A DNA stretch of 42,005 nt from contig JAFZBK010000017.1 in assembly GCA_017561825.1 (NCBI GenBank), positions 1 to 42,005 on the forward strand, read 5' to 3'. Position 1 is the stretch's first letter, and each line of letters begins with the position of its first letter. This DNA is from Prevotella sp. Its GTDB lineage: Bacteria; Bacteroidota; Bacteroidia; Bacteroidales; Bacteroidaceae. The notes below the pieces were generated by a model. The model did not search any database. It worked only from the letters and a program-made list of their open reading frames with translations, and was not told the DNA's origin. Positions 8,017 through 16,137 of the stretch are shown in pieces. Position numbers and translations under genes: made by a program.

Positions 8017-8052
8017 CTAAATTGCTTAGTTTTTAAACTAATTATTTTAGTT
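8015..8052. promoter_or_regulatory. two operator-like dyads AACTAA-N5-TTAGTT
   Basis: Dyad 1 spans 8015-8031 and dyad 2 spans 8036-8052; both have six-base arms and a five-base spacer and start 21 bp apart, two helical turns. Extra half-sites are AACTAA at 7992-7997 (over the -7 box) and TTAGTT at 8056-8061. Position over the blaI promoter suggests BlaI binding. Confidence 0.65.
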
Positions 8053-8055
8053 TTA

Positions 8056-8628
8056 TTAGTTGTTAACATTTGGCGATGCCTGCATAGCCTGCTTCATTCC
8101 ATCCTGGAACTTCTGTTGTAACTGCTTGGCAAGGGCGTTTTCGGGATTCAGCTTCAAGGCTTTTTCGAAGTTCTGAAGTACGCTGAGATAGTAACGCTGA
8201 CCGTTCTGCGCAGGGTTCTGTACGATGCGCACCATGTCGAGGAAGCCACGAAGGGTACAGATATCCGACGGATCTGCCTGCTTCATCTTCTCCATCTGAC
8301 TGATGGTTTGCTCTGTTTCAGTAATTAGATTGTTGGTCTGCTCTGCACGTGGATTCGAGACAGCATAGACCAGACTCTGCAGCGCCATCTGGTACTTGGG
8401 CTGAACACTGTCTGGGAACATGACATCAATGCGTTTGAGTTCAGCAACACAGTTGAGGATTGTTGAGGGATCCGACTGCTGGATTTTGCTGAGCGACTGG
8501 CCGATGAGCGCCTCCATGGGGACCTGGGCGTTAATACTCACTGTTGCCATCAGGAATAGAACAATGGCAAGAACACGATTCTTAAAGTTTGCTTTGCACT
8601 CGCTGAATCTAAAAATTTGAGATGTCAT
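8056..8628 (-). CDS. secreted helical protein of unknown function
   Basis: 190 residues from the chosen start (MTSQIFRFSECKANF); the frame is open to 8766 but that part lies inside the receptor gene. A signal sequence covers about residues 17-35 (RVLAIVLFLMATVSINAQ). The mature protein is mostly helical and rich in Gln/Lys/Glu, and its last part (LSVLQNFEKALKLNPENALAKQLQQKF) looks like a single tetratricopeptide-type helix pair. It overlaps the end of the TonB-dependent receptor by 20 bp, so it is probably co-translated with it and could be a periplasmic partner. No family function is recognised. Confidence 0.75.
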   Translation of the reverse strand: MTSQIFRFSECKANFKNRVLAIVLFLMATVSINAQVPMEALIGQSLSKIQQSDPSTILNCVAELKRIDVMFPDSVQPKYQMALQSLVYAVSNPRAEQTNNLITETEQTISQMEKMKQADPSDICTLRGFLDMVRIVQNPAQNGQRYYLSVLQNFEKALKLNPENALAKQLQQKFQDGMKQAMQASPNVNN

Positions 8629-10660
8629 AAGCTTTATTATTTTTAAGTGAAACAAATATACCGATATAGAAAAAGCGGTCGCGAGTGGCAGTAACGGGTT
8701 TCCCATCTGTGCCATAGCGGAAGATGTTGGTGCGACCAAGGATATTGTTAAGTGAGGAATAGACAATCACCTTAGGACTGACGAGCCAGGTGATGTTCGC
8801 ATCCAAACTATTATAATAAGGTGTAGTACCTACAGTATAATGCCGTCCGCTGGCATACGAATCCGCCAGTCCGATGATAGTCTTGCCAATAGCATACTTG
8901 GCCGTTACACGTAGGTTGTGGCGTGAGGCATAATCGGGAATCTGCTCTGCAGAATAATCGAGATAATACCTGCGGGAATCATTATAGGAATACGACAGCG
9001 TAGTACTCAAGTTCTTCACCAATGAATGGCACTCGAAGAACACATCCAGTCCTTTACTCGTTCCGTAGCCATCAGCAGTATAAGTACCTTTGGTCAGCAG
9101 GGGCAGACGATGATATTTCTTATGGTAAGGCTCGATGCGCAGTAAGGTCTTGTCGGTACTGTGCTGCATACTGAGTATCAGATGATCAGCAGTGCTTTGT
9201 GAAAGCAGCTTCCCGCTCATAGCAACATAATCGTCATTGGCCGTCTGACTGTATCTGCCCCATATCGCTGACAACTGGAAACGGTTATTGGGCACATAGC
9301 TCAAAGAAGTGCGTGGCAGGAACAGCCATCTGTGGTTATACAATTCCTGCTCTGCTCTCGTTGAGAGATTCAGGAACACATTCGGCACCACACGCAACTG
9401 AGCATCCAGATGAGCAGCAGGCAAGTGGTAGTCGAGGGTGTAACGACTCTCTTCATACCGTTTCGTGCTATGGCGGAGATAGTCCTCTGTCCCACCCGAC
9501 ATCTTCAATACCGGTGAGAACACCTTGCGCACTTCCGCCTTGAGATGAAGCTCGTTACGGTTGTTATGGTAATGGTCACCTAAGGTCAGAGCATCATCAA
9601 TATTATTCAGCACAGACGACCACGCCGCACCGGTAAAGAGTGTATAGCCTTTTCCGATGTTGGTCTTGAGTGTGGTGTTGACATAGAAATTGTGTTCAAC
9701 AAGTGATAGGTTGCGATTATCGATGTGTTGTCCTACGGAGGTCAGGTCGTAACCCACATACGACTTCAACACCGTTGTTGATGAAAGCTCATTCTTATAC
9801 TGCGCCTCACCAGAGAGTTTGCGGTAAGGACGCGTCCAGTCGTAACGATCAGGGAAGAGGTTGTTGTAAAGTCCCATGCTCGTGTAGTCGGCATTGAACG
9901 ACAGACTGCTCTTCAGTAAGGCTTTCGTGCCGCCAAGATTCCAATCCACGAGTGATGCGCTCACGCCGAGTTTGTCACCTGTAGCCACATCAGTAGTCTC
10001 CATAGGTAACACAGAAGATAATGCCTGACCGTATTCGCCACCGTAGCCACCAAGGGAGAAGTTGATGCCTTTGAACAGGAAGGGAGAGAAACGACCGCGG
10101 ACGGCATTGTTCTCCGTATTGGTGGAATAAGGTACGAGCACGTGCATTCCATTGACAAACGTCTGACACTCGTCACTATCTCCACCGCGGACATACAGCT
10201 TACCGCTCTCGCCCACCTTCTGTGTTCCTGGCAGGGTTTGCAAAGCTGCCACGATATCGCCGCATGAATTACCGCTCATCACCACGTCAAGGGCATCCAT
10301 CGTCTTGAAGTTATCACTCTTGCCGAAGCTGTAGGTACTGGCAGTAACCACCACCTCGTCGATGGCTGTTGCCCGTTCGTGCATCTTGATCACAAGATCC
10401 GTGAGTTGAGAGGTGGTCAGGGAATAGTCATCAAACCCAAGGAACGTCACCCTAAGCGTTACCTCACCCATACGATCAGTCTGGAACGAGAACCTTCCAA
10501 GGGAGTCGGAAAGACAACCGTCTATCGTACCTATTATATATACATTGGCACCTGCCAGCGGCTCACGACCGTCGGTAACAGTACCGGTTACTGTGGTCTG
10601 ACTCCTTGCCGAACTGGCAACGAGCAGAAGGAATAGGATATATGTCAATCGCTGTTTCAT
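8609..10660 (-). CDS. TonB-dependent receptor with N-terminal carboxypeptidase-regulatory-like domain
   Basis: 683 residues. Signal peptide 1-20 (ends SARSQ). Residues 22-95 form a CarboxypepD_reg-like beta-sandwich (VTGTVTDGREPLAGANVYI), 98-105 carry a DEVVVTA linker, and 110-220 a plug (LQTLPGTQKVGESGKLYVRGG, ECQTFVNG). The rest is the barrel, ending in the terminal aromatic ISNF. It takes up an unknown ligand across the outer membrane using TonB energy. The gene follows a membrane LytTR regulator with four 20-bp-spaced repeats and a consensus promoter whose -7 box ends only 4 bp before the ATG, implying an almost leaderless message. There is no SusD partner. Confidence 0.9.
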   Translation of the reverse strand: MKQRLTYILFLLLVASSARSQTTVTGTVTDGREPLAGANVYIIGTIDGCLSDSLGRFSFQTDRMGEVTLRVTFLGFDDYSLTTSQLTDLVIKMHERATAIDEVVVTASTYSFGKSDNFKTMDALDVVMSGNSCGDIVAALQTLPGTQKVGESGKLYVRGGDSDECQTFVNGMHVLVPYSTNTENNAVRGRFSPFLFKGINFSLGGYGGEYGQALSSVLPMETTDVATGDKLGVSASLVDWNLGGTKALLKSSLSFNADYTSMGLYNNLFPDRYDWTRPYRKLSGEAQYKNELSSTTVLKSYVGYDLTSVGQHIDNRNLSLVEHNFYVNTTLKTNIGKGYTLFTGAAWSSVLNNIDDALTLGDHYHNNRNELHLKAEVRKVFSPVLKMSGGTEDYLRHSTKRYEESRYTLDYHLPAAHLDAQLRVVPNVFLNLSTRAEQELYNHRWLFLPRTSLSYVPNNRFQLSAIWGRYSQTANDDYVAMSGKLLSQSTADHLILSMQHSTDKTLLRIEPYHKKYHRLPLLTKGTYTADGYGTSKGLDVFFECHSLVKNLSTTLSYSYNDSRRYYLDYSAEQIPDYASRHNLRVTAKYAIGKTIIGLADSYASGRHYTVGTTPYYNSLDANITWLVSPKVIVYSSLNNILGRTNIFRYGTDGKPVTATRDRFFYIGIFVSLKNNKAYDISNF

Positions 10661-10664
10661 GCCG

Positions 10665-10696
10665 CAAATATACGATGGTAAAATGATACCTCCAAA
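10665..10696 (-). promoter_or_regulatory. consensus promoter of the TonB-dependent receptor
   Basis: On the reverse strand: TTTG (10696-10693), 20-bp spacer, TATATTTG (10672-10665). Only four bases separate the -7 box from the ATG at 10660, so transcription should start at or next to the start codon. Confidence 0.75.
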
Positions 10697-10703
10697 TTTG
10701 CGG

Positions 10704-10775
10704 GATAGACGACTAAAACGACTGACAGATAACTAATCCGACAGACGAATGACTATAAAAAAGGACGAATGACTA
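10704..10775. promoter_or_regulatory. four 12-bp repeats spaced exactly 20 bp, likely LytTR sites
   Basis: On the forward strand: GATAGACGACTA (10704), GACAGATAACTA (10724), GACGAATGACTA (10744) and GACGAATGACTA (10764); consensus about GACRRAYGACTA. The first-transcribed copy includes the stop codon of the LytTR gene and the last ends 7 bp from the -33 box of the receptor promoter. LytTR proteins bind direct repeats about two helical turns apart, so these are probably their sites. Confidence 0.72.
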
Positions 10776-11594
10776 AGCGATAAAGGAACGGAGTTTGGGC
10801 ACGTAAGTACGGGAAACAGGGACGATTGACTGACAGTTGCCAAGCTTCAACTGATAGCCGTTGGAGTTGCCTTGTGCCGAAGTAATATTGTTCAGGTTCA
10901 CCACGAAAGAACGGTGACACTGGAAGATGTTGTCGTATTCACGCAAATCATCAAGCACGGCAGCAAGGGTTGTGTGTAATTCCGTATGGGTTACCTTCCC
11001 TTCCTTTACATAACATACCGACACGTTGTTCTTCTGTGCCTCGATAAAAAGCAGGTTGTTGATGGGTAACTGAAGATCATTCCCCCTGACATTGGTATCA
11101 TGGAGCGTCACGATGATATCCGTCTGCTCCTCTGTTGTCTTGTCAAGTAACGTCTCTAATTGGTTGCGCAAATGACGGTAGTAGTTCAGACTGACAGAGC
11201 AGACGGTGACGAACACCCCGATGATCAGCGTCCAATAAAGGAACATCAGTAACAGTGCGCCCGTAATCGGAATTTTGAACACCAGTGAGAATACGAAGAA
11301 ATTGCAGATGCCGATAAACAGTATCATCAACAGCACCGCCAAGACTTCGTGCCAGATGCGCCAGGGGGAGATGCGCTGATGAATGGGACGCTCGACGAAT
11401 AAGGTCAACAGACAACAGGCGAAGGTAACACCCCCAAACAGCAGCGACACCAGAAACTTGTTCCCTGGATACATGCTGAACCCGAAAGGCTGCAGCAGAT
11501 AGAGAATCAGAAACACGATGACACAGTAGAAAGCGCAGTCTCTCAACCAATGACTGCTCTCGGGGAACGGATATTTGCGTGTTAGGAATGACAT
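10773..11594 (-). CDS. LytTR-family DNA-binding protein with four-helix membrane domain
   Basis: 273 residues. Four hydrophobic helices (about 18-38, 45-67, 81-104, 112-135) are followed by a short helical linker (139-155) and a C-terminal LytTR domain (165-270; LLFIEAQKNNVSV, ECHRSF-like FQCHRSFVVNLNNI, VPVSRTYVPKL). Such membrane-bound LytTR regulators occur in Bacteroidota in place of a full two-component system; there is no receiver or kinase domain. The upstream DUF3667 gene ends 14 bp before it and probably shares its transcript. The receptor gene downstream, with spaced repeats before its promoter, is the obvious target. The signal is unknown. Confidence 0.9.
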   Translation of the reverse strand: MSFLTRKYPFPESSHWLRDCAFYCVIVFLILYLLQPFGFSMYPGNKFLVSLLFGGVTFACCLLTLFVERPIHQRISPWRIWHEVLAVLLMILFIGICNFFVFSLVFKIPITGALLLMFLYWTLIIGVFVTVCSVSLNYYRHLRNQLETLLDKTTEEQTDIIVTLHDTNVRGNDLQLPINNLLFIEAQKNNVSVCYVKEGKVTHTELHTTLAAVLDDLREYDNIFQCHRSFVVNLNNITSAQGNSNGYQLKLGNCQSIVPVSRTYVPKLRSFIA

Positions 11595-11608
11595 ATACTA
11601 CTTAGAAA

Positions 11609-12412
11609 TTATGCGGCATCTCCCTGAGCATTCATCACGATGAAAACTATGAGGGATATGATGGCAAGAAGCACGATAAAGATGAGGAGGATTGTCAGGA
11701 ACATATACCAGAACAACCGACGTTTTGAATACCCCGTGAACTGCTTCAGGGCAACGAACACCATGATCACCGCCAATATTTTCAACAAGGTGGAGCCTAT
11801 GGGAGTAATATCGGCTATGATACGGTATATACTGTACATGTTCGACGTATATACCAACGCTACAAGATGTTCTGAGTACCTGAGATCAGGAAGAGCAGGA
11901 CAACGACGGAAGAACAGATACAAAGGTGCTGACGCAAGTACGAGCATCAGGAAGGCCAACAAAGTCGGTGCCTTCTCCTCTGCCACCTTGATGAATTTGG
12001 GAATCTTCTTGATGAACTGGATGGTCTTGTCGTTTACCTCCTTACCATTGATTGTAATACCTTTGGTCTCTGTTATCTCTTCAGAGGAAGTATGATGCTC
12101 TTCCGTCTCGAAACTAATGCCGTTAGCGATGAGTAGTGAAATAGTTGACAGGATGAAGAACATCTTGAAAGGCGGGAAATAAACCGACTGACACCCACTG
12201 AGGTAGTCGCGTATCATATAACCAGGTCGCAGTATCAGATCTCGGATACTGTGGAACATCCCCCGGTTTCCCATACCCCAGACATCAAGGAACAGCTTAA
12301 AGGCTGTCTTGAACGAGAAGCGACCGATGCGGGCCGACTGACCGCAACGTGGACAGTAGTTACCTTTGAACGAGGTGCCGCACGACTGGCAGATATGCAG
12401 TTCTTCATTCAT
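11609..12412 (-). CDS. DUF3667 membrane protein with N-terminal zinc ribbon
   Basis: 267 residues from the start chosen at MNEELHICQSCG; the frame is open to 12505, but the extra 31 residues look non-conserved. A zinc ribbon (CQSCGTSF...CPRCGQ) is followed by the conserved DUF3667 part (FLDVWGMGNRGMFHSIRDLILRPGYMIRDYL, VYFPPFKMFFI) and about four hydrophobic helices, the last two near the C terminus. The function of the family is unknown. It is common in Bacteroidota and here precedes the membrane LytTR gene by 14 bp, so it may take part in the same signalling unit. Confidence 0.85.
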   Translation of the reverse strand: MNEELHICQSCGTSFKGNYCPRCGQSARIGRFSFKTAFKLFLDVWGMGNRGMFHSIRDLILRPGYMIRDYLSGCQSVYFPPFKMFFILSTISLLIANGISFETEEHHTSSEEITETKGITINGKEVNDKTIQFIKKIPKFIKVAEEKAPTLLAFLMLVLASAPLYLFFRRCPALPDLRYSEHLVALVYTSNMYSIYRIIADITPIGSTLLKILAVIMVFVALKQFTGYSKRRLFWYMFLTILLIFIVLLAIISLIVFIVMNAQGDAA

Positions 12413-12526
12413 CGGAGCCACCTTATGGGGAGTAAGCTGCCAAATCCTGAAGGCCCGCTTCTTCACTTCCCAGCTCCTACTGTCTGTTATAAATTTCCAG
12501 CTCATCTGATTTTTGATACTGTATTA

Positions 12527-12561
12527 ACGGGCATCATCAACATATGACCGAAGATGCCCGT
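12527..12561 (-). terminator. hairpin after the lipoprotein gene
   Basis: Nine-base perfect arms, ACGGGCATC (12527-12535) and GATGCCCGT (12553-12561), located 22 bp past the reverse-strand lipoprotein stop at 12583. Confidence 0.7.
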
Positions 12562-12582
12562 ATGATATTCAGGTAAGTATGA

Positions 12583-13308
12583 TCACTTACCCAACTTCTC
12601 CTTAATAGCTTTCTGTACTTCCGGATCGCTAAGTGCTTTCTCAGCATCATCCATCGTCTCCTTGATTGATTTCTGAATGGATTGGGAAATCTTGAAACTG
12701 ATACGGTTCTGCTTACCACTCTTACCTTCTTTCAGATCCGTTGATACCCCATAGAAGGTGTCGTTCTGACGGAAGGTCCAGTCAATCAGATTCCAAGGCA
12801 TTCCAAAGAGTTTCTTGCCCGTCAGACTATCCAACGGCAGTTCGTTCAATGCACCTTCCAGCTTATCCTCAAGCATAAATCCCCTGACATTTTTACCATC
12901 TTGGGAAACACCTTTTGTTGCCTCATATAGTTTCTTGACAAATGCATCATATTCCTCCTGAGTAATATCAGTACCGTCTTCCTTCATAAAGAGAGCAGAG
13001 CCAATGTTTTCGGTCTCACTCTTTTTCCCATAGAAATTTGATTTGTCGTTCTCGTTCTTCTCCTTATAAGCGAACTCAGGAGCTACATCCTTCAATGAGA
13101 GTTTATAGGATTTCAGCACTGACTCGAACTTTCCGATATCACTCATCTTATCGAATTCCTCGATGGCTTCCTCAACAATCTCATCTACTTTCTCTTTACC
13201 GGTTGTTACAGTGCCCTTTTTCTCACCGCCACAAGCAGTCATCAACATAAGGGCAGCCATGCACATCAGTGTTCCGGCAACGATTTCAATAAGTCTTTTC
13301 ATTTTCAT
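12583..13308 (-). CDS. lipoprotein of unknown function
   Basis: 241 residues with a lipoprotein signal: a positively charged start (MKMKR), a hydrophobic stretch and lipobox LMTAC with the acylated cysteine at residue 26, followed by GGEKKG. A start at the second methionine (13302) is equally possible. The mature protein is highly charged and helical at both ends, with a middle part that may be beta-rich (LIDWTFRQNDTFYGVSTDLK). No known domain is recognised. It has its own hairpin terminator and follows a small outer-membrane protein gene that also ends in a hairpin, so it may be transcribed alone. Confidence 0.8.
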   Translation of the reverse strand: MKMKRLIEIVAGTLMCMAALMLMTACGGEKKGTVTTGKEKVDEIVEEAIEEFDKMSDIGKFESVLKSYKLSLKDVAPEFAYKEKNENDKSNFYGKKSETENIGSALFMKEDGTDITQEEYDAFVKKLYEATKGVSQDGKNVRGFMLEDKLEGALNELPLDSLTGKKLFGMPWNLIDWTFRQNDTFYGVSTDLKEGKSGKQNRISFKISQSIQKSIKETMDDAEKALSDPEVQKAIKEKLGK

Positions 13309-13336
13309 ATCGTTTGTTTAATGGAGTAAAGAAAAC

Positions 13337-13373
13337 ACGGACTACCCTTCATCTGTAATAAAAGGTAGTCCGT
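13337..13373 (-). terminator. hairpin after the small outer-membrane protein gene
   Basis: Ten-base perfect arms, ACGGACTACC (13337-13346) and GGTAGTCCGT (13364-13373), with a 17-nt loop, 24 bp past the stop at 13397 on the reverse strand. Confidence 0.72.
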
Positions 13374-13396
13374 ATATCTTTCATTGATTCTTTCGA

Positions 13397-13876
13397 TTAT
13401 AAAGCGAAGGCGATACCTACGGATAGAACCGGACGATCCCAGTCGTCTACAATCTGATACTTAGCCTCAGCATTGATCTTGATGGCATCGGTGATGGGGA
13501 ACTCTATACCGCCACCCACATTAAAGCCGAAATCAGAATCCGAAGCAGAAACGCCCAATACATCCACGTCTGTACCTAAAACGGTAAGACCAGCCAACGG
13601 ATAAATAGCAAACTTGTCGCTCACACGGAACAGATAATGCAGGTTAGCATTGATATCCCACATTGAGCAGTAGTCTTTCTTGAAGAAATAGTTAGCTGAA
13701 GCCTCTGCGCGGAGATTCTGGATGAACTCATACTGAGCCTTAACACCAACACCGATGTTCTTGTAATCGGAATGCATACCATAGTTCAGGTTACCACCTA
13801 CATACATGGCTCCTTGCTGTGCAAACATAGATGTGCTAAACAGCACCATGCAAGCAATCATCAAAAATTTTTTCAT
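13397..13876 (-). CDS. small outer-membrane beta-barrel protein (OmpX/OmpW-like fold)
   Basis: 159 residues from MKKFLMIACMV; the frame extends 12 codons upstream to 13912 without signal-peptide character, so the later start is preferred. Signal peptide 1-19 (ends SMFAQ). The mature chain shows about eight amphipathic strands (AMYVGGNLNYGMHS, VGVKAQYEFIQNLRAEASANYFF, INANLHYLFRV, FAIYPLAGLTVLG, FNVGGGIEFPI, AINAEAKYQI-type) and ends in the aromatic/hydrophobic GIAFAL, as in small porin-like barrels. It is probably structural or adhesive; no substrate can be told. The promoter at 13948-13978 is a good match to consensus. Confidence 0.85.
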   Translation of the reverse strand: MKKFLMIACMVLFSTSMFAQQGAMYVGGNLNYGMHSDYKNIGVGVKAQYEFIQNLRAEASANYFFKKDYCSMWDINANLHYLFRVSDKFAIYPLAGLTVLGTDVDVLGVSASDSDFGFNVGGGIEFPITDAIKINAEAKYQIVDDWDRPVLSVGIAFAL

Positions 13877-13947
13877 AAGCTTTGTTTTTAAGTTGTTAAT
13901 ACTATCTCCCATAGACTTTATTCAAAGCGTTCAGGAGATTATTGCGA

Positions 13948-13978
13948 CAAAGATACGAAATAAAAACGAAACAAACAA
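13948..13978 (-). promoter_or_regulatory. promoter of the small outer-membrane protein gene
   Basis: On the reverse strand: TTG (13978-13976), 20-bp spacer, TATCTTTG (13955-13948), leaving a leader of about 65-70 nt before the ATG at 13876. Confidence 0.68.
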
Positions 13979-14007
13979 TACTTCTGTAAAAAAATGTGCT
14001 TAATAGC

Positions 14008-14679
14008 CTAATAAACACGCGGTCCGAAGATGGTTGTACCTACCCTGACCATCGTACTATGACACTGAACAGCAATAGGATAATCATGACTCATACCCCA
14101 TGACCGTTCACAGAATTGGTCATCATCGGCAAAGAAACGTGCCTTCACTTCATCGAAGAAATCTGATGCCATCATCATCTCCCGACGGATCTGTTCCTGA
14201 TCCTCCACGTAACTGGCCATCATCATCAGTCCACAGATCTGCACGTTCTTCAGTTCGCGCCACTCCCCTGCCGCCAACAGTTCACGACAAGCATCCAACG
14301 TGAGTCCGTATTTCGTCTCTTCCTCAGCGATATGCAGTTCCAGCAACACTTTGATGACACGGTTGTTCTTCATGGCCTGCTTGTTGATCTCACGAAGCAG
14401 TTTCATGGAGTCCACAGCATCAATCATCGAGATATAGGGAGCGATATACTTCACCTTGTTGGTCTGCAGATGACCGATAAAGTGCCATTCGATATCATCG
14501 GGTAATGACTGCTGCTTCTGCTTCAGTTCCTGCACATGACTCTCACCGAAGACACGCTGCCCTTCCTCATAGGCAGCCAACAGGTACTCATTGGTATGGA
14601 ACTTGCTGACAGCCACCAGCTTCACCCCATCAGGGAGGTCAGACAGCACCTTGTGAAGATTGCCTTTTACGTCGTACAT
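14008..14679 (-). CDS. YggS-family pyridoxal-phosphate homeostasis protein
   Basis: 223 residues, the usual length. It folds like the barrel of alanine racemase and binds pyridoxal phosphate, acting in vitamin B6 and amino-acid homeostasis rather than as a known enzyme. The cofactor lysine is K26 in VAVSKFHT; other family marks are VFGESHVQEL, WHFIGHLQTNKVKY, GLMMMA and the C-terminal SMGMSHDY-like SWGMSHDYPIAVQCHSTMVRVGTTIFG. It is the last gene of a reverse-strand cluster menA, DUF4494, yggS; the DUF4494 gene ends 8 bp upstream. Confidence 0.95.
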   Translation of the reverse strand: MYDVKGNLHKVLSDLPDGVKLVAVSKFHTNEYLLAAYEEGQRVFGESHVQELKQKQQSLPDDIEWHFIGHLQTNKVKYIAPYISMIDAVDSMKLLREINKQAMKNNRVIKVLLELHIAEEETKYGLTLDACRELLAAGEWRELKNVQICGLMMMASYVEDQEQIRREMMMASDFFDEVKARFFADDDQFCERSWGMSHDYPIAVQCHSTMVRVGTTIFGPRVY

Positions 14680-14687
14680 CTTTTCTT

Positions 14688-15143
14688 TTATTTGATACTC
14701 TTCTGATACTCGAACACATCCATGATAGTGGTTTCCGAAACTGCAGCAATAGCATAATCAATCATCGTACTGCCCATCACCTCATCGATATTCTTCACGG
14801 CCTGGTGAATAGTGGAAGCCTGTACAAGGTAATACACATTGGTTCGCTTCTCCTTTTCTGTCTTCTCATCAATAGTAATAAACTGCACTTTCGCCTTATA
14901 CCAGCGGTCAGCAGTACCTTCATCGCTAAAGAAGATCTCCTTATAAGATGCTTTCTTGATATCTGCCACGTCAAAGGTACCGCTGATATATGATGACATC
15001 TCTTCTGTGATGCGCTTCTCTGCTTCTGTGAAGCTCAGCGCATCCACAACATACTGTTCCTTTACTTTCTTCTGCAGACCATCTTCCATGGTCTTCTCAT
15101 ACTGGATCTTGGTTTCAAACCAAGTGGTTGTTCTTGTTCTCAT
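14688..15143 (-). CDS. DUF4494 protein
   Basis: 151 residues, entire family length. The start MRTRTTTWFETKIQYEKTMEDG, the KVKEQYVVDALSFTEAEKRI stretch and YYLVQASTIHQAVKNIDEVMGSTMIDY match the DUF4494 family, which is restricted to Bacteroidota and has no known function. It is predicted to be soluble and cytoplasmic, with an alpha/beta mix. In this window it sits 8 bp before yggS, an arrangement common in the group, which suggests shared expression but says little of its role. Confidence 0.88.
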   Translation of the reverse strand: MRTRTTTWFETKIQYEKTMEDGLQKKVKEQYVVDALSFTEAEKRITEEMSSYISGTFDVADIKKASYKEIFFSDEGTADRWYKAKVQFITIDEKTEKEKRTNVYYLVQASTIHQAVKNIDEVMGSTMIDYAIAAVSETTIMDVFEYQKSIK

Positions 15144-15173
15144 TTTCTCTATTTTTCAAATAACCTTGTATAA

Positions 15174-15200
15174 CTAGTACAACTAGTAACACTAGTTTCT
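15174..15200. repeat. 9-bp CTAG repeats in the menA-DUF4494 gap
   Basis: CTAG begins at 15174, 15183 and 15192, giving units CTAGTACAA, CTAGTAACA and CTAGTTTCT that end beside the menA stop. The same unit CTAGTACAA occurs in the coding tail of rnfB near 24144-24175. Confidence 0.7.
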
Positions 15201-16086
15201 ATATTAAAATACCAATACTCACCAAAAGCCCATATACAAACATGTTCCTGGCAGTCTCTCCTAAGACACTATTAAGGGCGCGGCCATGATCGATGCGAAC
15301 CATATGGCGATAGGTCATCACATGCAGTGCAAGATAGCCAACGGGCAAGATGAATGCCCATAAATGACCGTTAAGCATATATACAACACCTAACAGACAA
15401 GCCATGATTCCCAATAGCAGATACATCATCCTGCTACATTCCTTTCCCAACTTCACGGCCAACGTCTTCTTCCCAGCCCGCAGATCATTCTCGATATCGC
15501 GGTAGTTATTGATCATCAGCAGTGTATCGATCACAAGACCGCAAGCCAATGAAGCCACAACCACTTCCATGTTGATGGAATGGGTTAATATATAATACGG
15601 TATGCACACCGGTACAATGCCGAAGAAGACGAGTACTAGCACATCACCCATGCCCACATAACTGAGATGTGTGGTGTAGAGGAAGCAGAACAATATGCAT
15701 AGCACACCTATCAACACCATCTCCAATCCACCATAAAACACAAGCGGAAGACCGATTACGCATGCCAATAACGTTACAATGACTATGGCTCGTTTCATGG
15801 CTTTAACATCAACCCACCCCATGGCACAGGCACGTTTAGGACCAAGACGAGTCTCATCATTACCTTTGATATAATCGAAATAGTCGTTCACGAAGTTCGC
15901 ATCGATCTGCATAATAAAAGCAAAGAGCAGACAGAGAATAGCAGGAAGCCACTGGAACTCATCCGCTTTAGTCCATGCTAACGACAATCCGATCATCACG
16001 GGTACCGCAGCACCTGTTAATGTCTTCGGTCGTGCCGCCAACAGCCATGCTTTCCATGAATTCTTGATAATTTTCTCTTCCTGCAT
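15199..16086 (-). CDS. menA: 1,4-dihydroxy-2-naphthoate polyprenyltransferase
   Basis: 295 residues from MQEEKIIKNSWKAWLLAARPKTL; the frame continues upstream to 16161 but crosses the promoter. It belongs to the UbiA family of membrane prenyltransferases and attaches the polyprenyl chain to dihydroxynaphthoate in menaquinone synthesis. The two Asp-rich motifs are visible as NFVNDYFDYIKGNDE and NNYRDIENDLRAGKKTLAVKLG, with about eight to nine hydrophobic helices. The divergent HD-domain gene shares its promoter region, where the two promoters overlap completely. Menaquinone fits an anaerobe with fumarate respiration. Confidence 0.94.
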   Translation of the reverse strand: MQEEKIIKNSWKAWLLAARPKTLTGAAVPVMIGLSLAWTKADEFQWLPAILCLLFAFIMQIDANFVNDYFDYIKGNDETRLGPKRACAMGWVDVKAMKRAIVIVTLLACVIGLPLVFYGGLEMVLIGVLCILFCFLYTTHLSYVGMGDVLVLVFFGIVPVCIPYYILTHSINMEVVVASLACGLVIDTLLMINNYRDIENDLRAGKKTLAVKLGKECSRMMYLLLGIMACLLGVVYMLNGHLWAFILPVGYLALHVMTYRHMVRIDHGRALNSVLGETARNMFVYGLLVSIGILI

Positions 16087-16105
16087 CGCGAAAAATGTGA
16101 AATTG

Positions 16106-16137
16106 TTTGCAAAAGTAAACAATTTCATGTATATTTG
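16106..16137 (+). promoter_or_regulatory. promoter of the HD-domain gene
   Basis: TTTG (16106-16109), 20-bp spacer, TATATTTG (16130-16137); the ATG at 16161 is 23 bp downstream. It occupies nearly the same DNA as the opposite menA promoter. Confidence 0.8.

Noticed and set aside
8628-8766. Longer N terminus for the secreted helical protein (start at 8766)
   Set aside because: That part lies inside the receptor coding sequence and would place the signal sequence in the middle of the protein.
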